A stretch of DNA of 64,000 bases, from contig OY855907.1 of assembly GCA_963693305.1 (NCBI GenBank), positions 33,018,301 through 33,082,300 on the forward strand. The letters run 5' to 3'. The DNA comes from Meandrina meandrites (taxonomy: Eukaryota > Cnidaria > Anthozoa > Scleractinia > Meandrinidae). A model generated the notes under the pieces. That model did no database searches. It saw only the letters and a list, made by a program, of their open reading frames with translations, and was not told the origin of the DNA. The first letter of the stretch is position 1; the number at the start of each line of letters is the position of its first letter. Positions 39,707-51,700 of this stretch are shown one piece after another. A program made the translations under genes and the position numbers.

Positions 39707-42700
39707 GTGCTGGTGGTGGAATTGGTAGACTGCTGGCCCTTGAATTTGCAGCTCATGGTGCTAAGGTTGTCTTGTGGGACATAAACAAAGGTAATGAAAA
39801 AGAACTTGTAGTTAAGAAATAGAGAACATGTTCCGACTTTCTATTGAGTTATGGAAACACGAGTGGAAGTTTAAGGGAGAAGGATAAATGCTGTGGGAAC
39901 ACAAACTGATTAAGGCAAGTGTTTCCACAGCTTTTTCGAGTTCTCCCAAACTTTCATGAGTGTTTCAATAACACAGTATATAGAAACAACGAGGAAAAGG
40001 ATTACACACTAGGTTATTTTGATCATCAAAATGTAAATTCCCTTTAATTTGCTGGTGCCATCGAGTTATCAAAGTATGGCTTAATTTTAGCACGTGCTAG
40101 CTAGAGCTCTTGTAGGATGTTTTCTGATCAGAGTTATTTTCTAAAATGTTACAAATTATCCACCCCCCACCCCCTCCCCCCCCAGGGTTAGGTATTTCAA
40201 TCTACTCTATATAGTGGAGTGGAATTGTAACAGTAATACAGTATAAATTTCCCTCCCTGTACACCTGACAGATTCAAACGAAGAGACAGCAGCTCAAGTT
40301 CGTGCCATTGGAAAAGTGGCTCATGCCTTTGTTTGTGACTGTAGCAGCAAAGAGGATGTCTATCGAGTTGCTGCAAAGGTGCAGCGGGAAGTTGGTGAGG
40401 TGGACATATTGGTAAACAATGCTGGAATTGCAAGTGGAAGGAAATTGATGAATTTGAAAGATGTTGAGATTGAAAGAACCATTAGTATCAACACTTTGGC
40501 ACACTTTTGGGTAAGTCAGCTATTAAGCCTTTACTCTTGTGATCTGAATGAGGGGGGTGAATAGGTTCAGTACAGATCGACAGATTTTGCCTTAAAAAGC
40601 GCACAGATTGCGGATTTTTGCGATTTATTATAAGCGGATTTGCGGATTTCGAAAGCACAGCAGATCGCGGATTAGCTGAGAATTTTGGCCTGGATTCTGG
40701 ACTTTATGCCAGGAAGTTCAGATCGTAATACTTACATGAAGTTTGGATCTCTTTAGTCGGTCTTCGTCGGTTTGTTACAGCAGAATTTTCGCACAAACAA
40801 GAGATAAAACGAAACTTGTTAAAAAATTGGCATAAAAAAAACATATGCCGCTTGTTGCAGGGTCTTGCAGTAACACTATACGTCCACACAAACGTTTCAA
40901 GTAATGCGGGTTCAGATTTGATCGGCGGATTGATGGATTTGGCCAAAAAATAGCATGGATCGGCGCATTTACGTACCCCTATTCACCCCCTCCTGAATAT
41001 TAATTCTCCGATGAGGCGTGACGCTAACACTTTCCCGTACAAAATTTTTGCCGAGATCTCGCCGAGATTACCGAGATCTCGGCGAGATTGCCGAGATCTC
41101 GGCGAGATTGCCAAGATCTTGGCGAGGTAGCCGAGATCTCGGCGAGATTTCCAAGATCTCGCCGAGATGACTAAGATCTCGCCAAGATTTTTCCGAGATC
41201 TCGCGGAGGTCAAATCTCGGCGGTCTCACCGAGGTCAAATCTCGGCGGCCAAAAACTCGCCGGGAATCTCACCAAGATCTCGCGAGATCTCGCCGAGATT
41301 CTCGCCGAGATTGGCGAGATCTCGGTTAAAATTTTGTACGGGACATGCCTGTTTCATTGTTTGGAGTAACAAGAGGTTTTTTGTTTCTCTTCCTGTTTTG
41401 GTAATTCAATTGCAATTTACTTGCTCAAAGAAGAGATCTGGATCGATACAGCAAACATTGTGACGTAAGCTTTTCGCGCGCAAAGCCTCTTCAGATTTTA
41501 ATTTGACAAGTTGAATGCTTACCTTCGCGCATGAAGTGCACTTCTCTCCACTGATTTTCGCTTATTTGACATATATTTGCGCCGTCTGGTGGTGGAAGGA
41601 CATCATTAAGTCCCAAAACCCGCAAGCTCACAGCATAACCTCAAAGAAGCGAGGCATGTTTGTTCCATGATCGCTAAAAACGGCGTTTAACTTAGCGGTC
41701 GGGGGAACTCTGATTCCAGATGGAAAGAGTTTAAACGCACTTCTCTTCCAAACCAAGTTCACCTTTGTTTGTTTGGGCTCATTAACCGCGCGGCCATGGG
41801 CCGAGCGCGGTTCTTGCTCTGCACGGGATTTATTTTTTTTCGTCGTTTTTTTTTAACCGCGCGGCCATGGGCCGAGCGCGGTTCTTGCTTTACACGGGAT
41901 TTATTATTAACCGCGCGGCCATGGGCCGAGCGCGGTTCTTGTTTTACACGGGATTTATTAACCGCGCGGCCATGGGCCGAGCGCGGTTCTTGCTCTGCAC
42001 GGGATTTATTTTTTTTCGTCGTTTTTTTTTTGTCGGTAACCAGACCCAAACTTCCACTCGACCAAATCGCGATCGGGACTTCGGATCACGCAACCTGGGA
42101 TGTTTATTCATCAAAAGCTGTCGAAACATCAATGTACAGAAAATGTTACGGATATTGTTTTCTTTATTGTGTATAAAATATTTTTTCTTTTGGTCTCATC
42201 GAAGCGTTGGGCTCAAAGGGAATTTGAAGACACTAAAAAAGGTATTACGTCAGCCATGGAATGCGCTGATGTTGCAGCTTTCACTTTCACTATATGACAA
42301 AAAAGATTATTTTTTCTTTGCAAGTTTATTTCGCCAGAAGCGACGGTCATTAATTTAATTGTAATTTTGCGAGTATTTCTTGTGGGTTTAGGCAATTGAA
42401 GTGGATCCTTTGGCTGTTTCATAGAAGCGATTTGAAGAAGATTTGAAGCAGAATTTAATATTTGCTTAGGTAAACAATTGAGCGTGCCTGAACGTGCAGG
42501 GATTACGTCATTAGTAGGGAAAAAACCTTCCAGCTAAAGATAGCATTGGATAACGTAAACCTCGGATTGTGTGACTAGCGTGACTACTTTGCTAGTCCTT
42601 TACTCAAAGTGCAATCAGATTGAATTTAACCGTGACTTTTGAGAAAGAAAGCTCTTAATGAGAAAAAAATATATAAGCGCGGTTTTAAGTTGCTATAGCA

Positions 42701-45700
42701 ACTTCTTGTTATTTTTTTTTTTGTCGGTGACCAGACGCAAACCTCCACTCGGCCAAATCGTGTTTGGGGCTTTGAAATCACGCAACCTATGATGTTTATT
42801 CGCCAAAAGCTGTTGAAACATTAATGTACCGAAAATGTTGCGGATATTGTTTTCTTTATTGTGTATAAAGTATATTTTCTTTTGGTTTTATCGAAGCGTT
42901 CGATTCAAAGCGAATGTTGAATACACTGAAAAAAGGTATTACGTCAGCCATGGAATGTGCTGATGTTGCAGGTTTCACTTTCGTCTCGTGACAAATAACA
43001 TTGTGTTTTATTTGCATGTTTATGTCGGCAGAAGCGACGGCCATTAATTTAATTTGTTTCCTCTTCTGCGAGTATTTCTTGTGGGTTTAGGCAATCGAAG
43101 TGAATTCTTTGGCTATTTCCTTGAAGTGAGTTCAAAGATTTGAAAGGAAATGAAATATTTGCTTAAGTAAACAATTGAGCGTGTCCGAACGTGCAGGGGC
43201 TACGTCATTAGAAGGGAAAAACCCCTAAGCTAAAGATAGCCGGGCACAACGTAAACGTGTGACTAACGTGACTACTTTGCTAGTCCTTTACTCATAATGC
43301 AAACAGATTAAATTTAACCGTGACTTTTGAGAAAGAAAGCTCTAAATTAGGCAAAAATATAAGCGCGGTTTTAAGTTGCTATAGCAACTTCTTGTTTTTT
43401 TTTTTTTGTCGGTGACCAGACGCAAACCTCCACTCGGCCAAATCGTGATCGGGACTGAATCAGGCAAACTGTGATATTTATTCGCCAAAAGCTGTTGAAA
43501 CATGAATGTACGGAAATTGTTGCGGATATTGTTTTCTTTATTGTGTATAAAGTATATTTTCTTTTGGTTTTATCGAAGCGTTCGATTCAAAGCGAATGTT
43601 GAATACACTGAAAAAGGTATTACGTCAGCCATGGAATGCGCTGATGTTGCAGGTTTCACTTTCGTTAGGTGACAAATAACATTGTGTTTCATTTGCATGT
43701 TTATGTCGGCAGAAGCGACGGTCATTAATTTAATTTGTTTCCTCTTCTGCGAGTATTTCTTGTGGGTTTAGGCAATCAAAGTGAATTCTTTGGCTATTTC
43801 CTTGAAGTGAGTTCAAATATTTGAAAGGAAATGAAATATTTGCTTAAGTAAACAATTGAGCGTGCCCGAACGTGCAGGGGTTACGTCATTAGAAGGGAAA
43901 AATCCCCAAGCTAAAGATAGCCGGGAAAACGTAGACCTCGGATTGTGTGACTAACTTGACTACTTTGCTAATCCTTTACTCATAAGGCAAACATATTAAA
44001 TTTAACCGTGACTTTTGAGAAAGAAAGCTGTTAATTAGCCAAAAATATAAGCGCGGTTTTAAGTTGCTATAGCAACTTCTTGTTATTTTTTTTTTGTATT
44101 TTTTTTGTCGGTGACCAGACGCAAACCTCCACTCGGCCAAATCGTGATCGGGACTGAATCACGCAACCTATGATGTTTATTCGCCAAAAGCTGTTGAAAC
44201 ATGAATGGACGGAAAATGTTGCGGATATTGTTTTCTTTATTGTGTATAAAGTATATTTTCTTTTGGTTTTATCGAAGCGTTCGATTCAAAGCGAATGTTG
44301 AATACACTGAAAAAGGTATTACGTCAGCCATGGAATGCGCTGATGTTGCAGGTTTCACTTTCGTTAGGTGACAAACAACATTGTGTTTCATTTGCATGTT
44401 TATGTCGGCAGAAGCGACGGTCATTAATTTAATTTGTTTCCTCTTCTGCGAGTATTTCTTGTGGGTTTAGGCAATCGAAGTGAACTCTTTGTCTATTTCC
44501 TTGAAATGAGTTCAAATATTTGAAAGGAAATGAAATATTTGCTTAAGTAAACAATTGAGCGTGCCCGAACGTGCAGGGGTTACGTCATTAGAAGGGAAAA
44601 TCCCCCAAGCTAAAGCTAGCCGGGGACAACGTAAACTTCGGATTGTGTGACTAACGTGACTACGTTGCTAGTCCTTTACTCATAATGCAAACAGATTAAA
44701 TTTAACCGTGACTTTTGAGAAAGAAAACTGTTCATTATCCAAAAATATAAGCGCGGTTTTAAGTTGCTATAGCAACTTCTTGTTTTGTCGGTAACCAGAC
44801 CCAAACTTCCACTCGACCAAATCGCGATCGGGACTTCGGATCACGCAAGCTGGGATGTTTATTCACCAAAAGCTGTTGAAACGTCAATGTACAGAAAATG
44901 TTACGGATATTGTTTTCTTTATTGTGTATAAAATATTTTTTCTTTTGGTCTCATCGAAGCGTTGGGCTCAAAGGGAATTTGAAGACACTAAAAAAGGTAT
45001 TACGTCAGCCATGGAATGCGCTGATGTTGCAGCTTTCACTTTCGGTACGTGACAAATAAGATTGTGTTTACTTTCCAAGTTAATTTCGCCAGAAGCGATG
45101 GTCATTGATTTATTTGTAATTTTGCGAGAATTTCTTGTGGGTTTAGGCAATTGAAGAGAATTCTTTGGCTGTTTTAATCGAAGCGAGTTCAAAGATTTAA
45201 AGGAAAATTAAATATTTGCTGAGGTAAACAATTGAGCGTGCCCGTACTTGCAGGGGTTACGTCATTAGTAGGGAAAAAACCGTATAGCTAAAGATTGGAC
45301 TGTGTGACACGCGTGACTACTTTACTGGTCCTTCACTCATAGCACAAAAAATTAAACTTAACTGTGACTCGGCCAAATCGTGACTAATCACGCAACCTGT
45401 GATGTTTTTTCTCCAAAAGCTGTTGAAACATTAATGTACGGAAAATGTTACGGATATTGTTTTCTTTATTGTGTATAAAGTATTTTTTTTCGTTTTATCG
45501 AAGCGTTGGATTCGAGGAGAATATTGAATACACTAAAAAAGGTATTACGTCAGCCATGGAATGCGCTGACTTTGCAGCTTTCACTTTCACTATATGACAA
45601 AAAAGATTATTTTTTCTTTGCAAGTTTATTTCGCCAGAAGCGACGGTCATTAATTTAATTGTAATTTTGCGAGTATTTCTTGTGGGTTTAGGCAATTGAA

Positions 45701-48700
45701 GTGGATCCTTTGGCTGTTTCATAGAAGCGATTTGAAGAAGATTTGAAGCAGAATTTAATATTTGCTTAGGGAAACAATTGAGCGTGCCTGAACGTGCAGG
45801 GGTTACGACAATAGTAGGAAAAAAACCTTCCAGCTAAAGATAGCATTGGATAACGTAAACCTCGGATTGTGTGACTCGCGTGACTACTTTGCTAGTCCTT
45901 TACTCAAAGTGCAATCAGATTGAATTTAACCGTGACTTTTGAGTAAGAAAGCTCTTAATGAGCAAAAAAAATATAAGCGCGGTTTTAAGTTGCTATAGCA
46001 ACTTCTTGTTTGCAATGATTTGGCGTGTTGAATGTTTGGAAATGAAGACTGGCTTTTAGACTCTATTATTTTCTGTTGAATTTTGAGCGTAGGACTTTCC
46101 GTGTCGAAGAAACTCAGGGATATCCCATAATAATCTTTAATGCCTTGATCGTGATTATTGCATTATTTTTGAGCGTGACTTGACAGTCAGAAACTGGGCT
46201 GGGCGAAAGGCGCGGCGGCAAAGTCTGCATTCATTTCACTTGTGCGAAACGCTTTTATAGTATGCCGAAAAAGAACAGAATAGGAGCTTTTTACTGCAAG
46301 TCAAGCGGAATGAAAATCAACCGTTTAGATTTTGTGAGTGCGCATCATGGAATTCCATTGATTGTTTCATCGCTGTCTGTCGAGAGGAATGAAAGGACAA
46401 GACTGAACCCGGGCTCGCATGTAAGTTTTTTGTTTGTTTAAGCTTACTTGTTCTTTTCCATCGGTTTTCCAGCCAGCTTAAATTCGATTCAGTGTATTCA
46501 TAACATGCCTGTAGGAGAAACAGCCTATTCAGCTTAAAACTAACTTCTTTTGTGTTGTCTGAAAAAACCGTTTTATGAAACCAGACTTTTACTGCCATTT
46601 TAGAGCTACCGTAAACGGCTAACTTTTTAACGCGTTTTCTCACGATTGAGCAAAACATTCAAGTTTGTCTAGACAAACTGTCGCGTTTTGCAAGTGAACC
46701 AAAGATCAAGATCGCTGTCTCAGCATTTACCAGAAATATAAAGCCGCCATTTGCTGTCGACATTCATTGAAGAAACATAAAACGTCGACGCAAAAGTTTT
46801 CGAAACGTGTGTTTCATGACCAGAAACACACAGGCCGAGTTGCCAAAACCATGGATAGTATCCATGCCAAAACTTGACAGTCCAAACACGACGGTTTGTC
46901 TTGGCAAACTTGAATGCTTTACGCGTGAAAATTCGCTGAAAATTGTTCGCCGTTCACGGTAGTTCGAAAATGGAAGTATCTTTTTTAGTGAAACGAACTG
47001 AATTTGCTTTGCTAACGGCAGTGTTATTCACAAAAATAATCATTTCCCTTCGCGAAATTTACCGCTGAGAAATTTCGAATACGTTTTCTTCCGTAATAAT
47101 TTTGTAATTCGTCACGCAGACAAAGCATAAATGGCAAGCGCTTTGCTGATAGCATCACTAAATTTCAAAGCTTTTTGCAGCATCACAGTAGCATCTACGA
47201 AATGTCACATCTTGCTCTTTTTTTACTTTTCCAGAAAACAGCGCATGAGAAAGTTTCTTTTTATATAATAGTGTTTTCTTTTTTCACAGATTGCAAAATG
47301 TTCACTCTCTAGACACTAATCCTTGACTTTATTTAGATACTGACTCATGCCTTGCAATTCAAAAGAAGAGATTTCTTTATTTTTGCTAGGATAACCCTAT
47401 GCTAACCCTAACGCTAACCTAATCCTAACCCTAACCACCCCAACCCTAGGGTTAGTACAATAACCCTAGGGGTTGGGCTTAGCAGTTAGGGCTAGGGTTA
47501 ATGTTTGTAGAGTTAAAACAGTAATCGGTTCAACTTCGCTGATTTCATTGTTTCACGGAACAAAAGGTTTCTTTTGTCAAAGTCCAGTTTTTGCATGCAT
47601 AATTTTTTGGAAACAAGGCAGACAAAAGCGGGAAAAAATACAGGACAGTGTTTAACACACGTAAACAAACTCGCATGCGAAATTTGGAGTTGTTTTGACA
47701 ATGTTCAATTTAGCCAAAAACTTAATGTGCGCGTCGCCTGACGCCTTCAAGTCTTAGCTCAAGATGTTCGCTAATTCAATTAGTGAGCCATAACTAAAAG
47801 ACTTTAGTCTTAGCTCAAGATGTTCGCTAATTCAATTAGTGAGCCATAACTAAAAGACTTTAGTCTTAGCTCAAGATGTTCGCTAATTCAATTAGTGAGC
47901 CATAACTAAAAGACTTGAAGGGGCCAAGGCAAGAAGCGCACATTAAGTTTTTGGCTAAATTGAACATTGTCAAAAACAACTCAAAAACTCGCATGTGGGT
48001 TTGTTTACATGTGTTAAACACTGTCCTGCATTTATTTTCGCTAGTTTGAGCTTGTTCTTGGAGAAAAAAAGAAGAGAATATTACTATTAGCGAATCATTG
48101 TTCCAGAACGAATGTATCCCGTACAAAATTTTTGCCGAGATCTCGGCGAGATTGCCGAGATCTCGACGAGATTGCCGAGATCTCGGCGAGATTGCCAAGA
48201 TCTCGGCGAGGTAGCCGAGATCTCGGCGAGATTTCCAAGATCTCGCCGAGATGACTAAGATCTCGCCAAGATTTTTCCGAGATCTCGCGGAGGTCAAATC
48301 TCGGCGGTCTCGCCGAGGTCAAATCTCGGCGGCCAAAAACTCGCCGGGAATCTCGCCGAGATCTCGGCGAGATCTCGCCGAGATTCTCGCCAAGATAGGC
48401 GAGATCTCGGTTAAAATTTTGTACGGGTTCCGTTTTCCATTGGAAAGTAATTAATTAGTTCTGGAGAGTAAAAAAGAAGAAATTAAAATGAATCAATTAC
48501 TAACCCGATTTGGAAAGACGATTAAATTGGGCTAGGTTGGAAAACAAATTTTATGGTTAAAAGGCAGAAGTGAAAAAATTGTACTAATAAAATGACCATG
48601 CAACAATGATTTTCCAATTCTTAAAAAAGATGAATTCACACTGTTCTCACATTATAATCTCTGCCATATTGGAGGATCAAGACATTTCCTGAGGAAGTCT

Positions 48701-51700
48701 GAGTGTGATAAATGCGTGTGGTGTGGTGGACTATGGGGCTATTGAATCCACCATTTTTGAGAAATTATACAATTTTGAGATGGAAATTAAGTATAAACAT
48801 TTGAAATCTACTTTCCAAAGTCGAAAGTGGTTTTAATGTTTAGTGTCAAGCCCAGCTGTCCTAACTGACAGCCATACATTTTTAAGTGTTAGTTTTGAGA
48901 ATAATTAACTCTATCTATAACAAAGTTCTCAATTTTGATTGGTTCTGTGTGCGCCTATTTGTTGGGTAATTGGCCCAGGATAACGTGGGTGTCCAATTAC
49001 AGCTGACCAATATTAAACTACAACTTCTTGTAATTGGATAATTGTTATTGGATTATTTTTTTTGGTCTGCTATTTTTGGAGCTGACAAAAGGTACATGTG
49101 TAGCTTCATGCAAAATTAACAATCTTCCAGGTTGACATCTCTACTGATAAATTACATTTATATTTACTACAAAAATCACCAAACTGTGGAATTGGCCCGG
49201 AGTTTTGTGTCGCTGCCCCACCCACTTTCTTCTACTGCCCCACCTACTTTCGTTGGTGAACTCCAGCCGTCGCCTTGTCGCGTGTAATTCACAACTCACT
49301 AATTACACTGGGATTGTCTTTTTTATTAGGATAGTCAAACACTGGAATTCACCACCTAGGGACATTGTAGAGGCTGAAAGCCTTCAGCTTTTTAAATCTA
49401 AGCTTAAATCACATATGAATATTTAATTATGGTTCTTTTTTTTTTTCCTTTTAATTTTATTTGTGCTCTTTTTTTAAGGGAGTTTTATATAGGGCTAACC
49501 TCCGAACTTCCTTTTCAAGATGCCTTTTCATATGTTAAGTCTTTCTTATTTTCTTATTATTGTACTTGTGTATCTTGAATAAAGTATGTTTGTTTGTTTG
49601 TTGTTTGTTTGTTTGAATAAAGTGTGGAATAAACCGCCGGTAGAAGAGAATTTCGAGAAAGGTTTGGTAAAAGAAGTGTTTGTAAATATTCTTTTTAAGT
49701 GTCGGTGTCGAAATTCTTGTCCTGAATTTACATTATTTTGGTGCTAAAAAAATATATTTAACCAAGATCATCTTTCAAACGCGATTCAAACGAGCGACTG
49801 TAAACAACAGTGGTGGCAAAGAGAAGCAGCGTGCAAGCCACAGGAATTTCTGGAATTTGTCAATGAAAGTGGGCACGGTAGCAAGGCAAAAATTCGGCCC
49901 TATTCCACAGTTCGGTGATTTTCGTAGTACATTCAAGTCATGTATAGCACTAGCAGAAGTACTTTTGCCTGTAAGTTCTGATTGTCATTGTCATGCCAAT
50001 AATCCAGCCACACAAATTATGTAATAAATATTAGTGCTAATTATTTGACATTTTTCTAAATGCAGCCAATTAGCTACTATACAAAACGTTAATTAGCAAA
50101 TTTCCATTTAATTATTAAGAAAATATGTAATTATTAAATTTATTTTTATCGCATTGTAGACTGTCAGATCATTTCTTCCAAACATGTTAGAGAAAAACAA
50201 GGGTCACATTGTCAACATAACATCACTGGCCGGTAGTTTTCCTCTACCAACCTGACTGACTACTGTGCATCTAAATTTGGTGCAACTGGGTTTAGTCACT
50301 CCTTAGCATTGGAGCTCTATGATATGGGCAAAACTGGGATAAAAGTGACTTGTGTTCAGCCGTACACGACAAACACTGGGCTTGTGAGGCATCCAAAGGC
50401 ACGGTAAGAGCTGTGATATGACATCGTCAATCTGGTGTGTTTAAAACACATAATGGTGAAATGACGAAATAATATTAAAGATAAGAGCCAGAGTTGTATA
50501 AGTATGTACTAAAACCCAAAACAAAACAAGACTTGCTTGTGGTTAGCTTTCACTCCGGTTTGCTTACGATTAGCTTTCACCCTGGTTTTCTTGTGGTTTT
50601 TATTATTTTTTTTTTTATATGTTAATTTTTTTTATAATATTTCACCATTTCTCCATTTCATGTTCTAAACATGCCCTTGTCATATCACTTGTTCAGTAAA
50701 GGTCTGGAAATAAGCCCTCAGGGTTTATATTTTGCTCAATGTACCTTTAAGGTGGGCATATATTTTCAGGTCAGGGAGAGTTTATGTATGTAGATACAAA
50801 TTAAAGGAAATATAAAATAGTGATATTAACAAACACAACAAGTCTTACAAATGCTCTGGGCATCCTCTGTCCGAGTGTCTGAGTTTTGGGGGGCATTTTT
50901 TAAGGTGGGGAGGGGGGCTTTTCTTTGGGGGATCAGTGGCTTATTTTCATTTTTTGATGGCTTTTTTAATGACTTTTTAGTGCACAATTACCACTCACAG
51001 GTGCATATCTGATTACCATAGCCTGTGTATCGTTTGTAAGAGTGAGTTTGTGAGTGTTGTGGGGTACTCAACCAACCATTTAAATACATAGAGATGCTCC
51101 ACCCTCATCTCCAACCCCTTTATACCCTAAATGGTATATACCATTTTTGATATAAAATCTAACACTTTGACCTACATTTAGTTCCATTCAGAAAATGGAA
51201 CCTCTTAATTAACATACCAAACGTAGACACCCTGAATTCCTTTTCTGTACCTTCAGAAGTAACTGCTTATAAAAATAATACTAAAGATGAGTCATCATGC
51301 ATCTGTTTGAGATGTTATCTGTTGATCCTAGCTTTTCTAACCTCCAGCCTGAAAAACGTACCCCTCCTCTTATAGTTCTTTATATTAGTTCACCCCCCCC
51401 CCCCCCCCTCCCCTCCCCCTCCTGGTTTTCTTCAATTTCCTGACTGCAGGTTGTGGATGTTTTCTTGTAGATTTCCATCCTTGTTTCCTGTTCTGGAACC
51501 AGAGTTTGTAGCTAAAGAGACAGTAGCTGGCACACTCAGAAATCAGCCAGTTGTCGTGATTCCGCGTGCTCATTCCCTGTTCTTTTTCCTGGCTGCGTGA
51601 GTTGGAGAATTTTTTTAAATACAATCAAACATGTATTAACTGACACCATGTTATTAAGTGTGGGAGGCATGATGGTACAGTAGTTAGTGCACTGGACTCC

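Noticed and set aside
41759..42132. Several frames with repeated RAAMGRARFL-type peptides
   Set aside because: They follow the tandem DNA repeat in every frame and have no recognised domain.
42031..46010. Possible CRISPR-like array of repeats
   Set aside because: The units are ~690 bp head-to-tail satellites with no spacer structure, in eukaryotic DNA.
46317..46658. 113-codon minus-strand frame
   Set aside because: No similarity recognised; it lies in an intron full of repeats and has no supporting signals.
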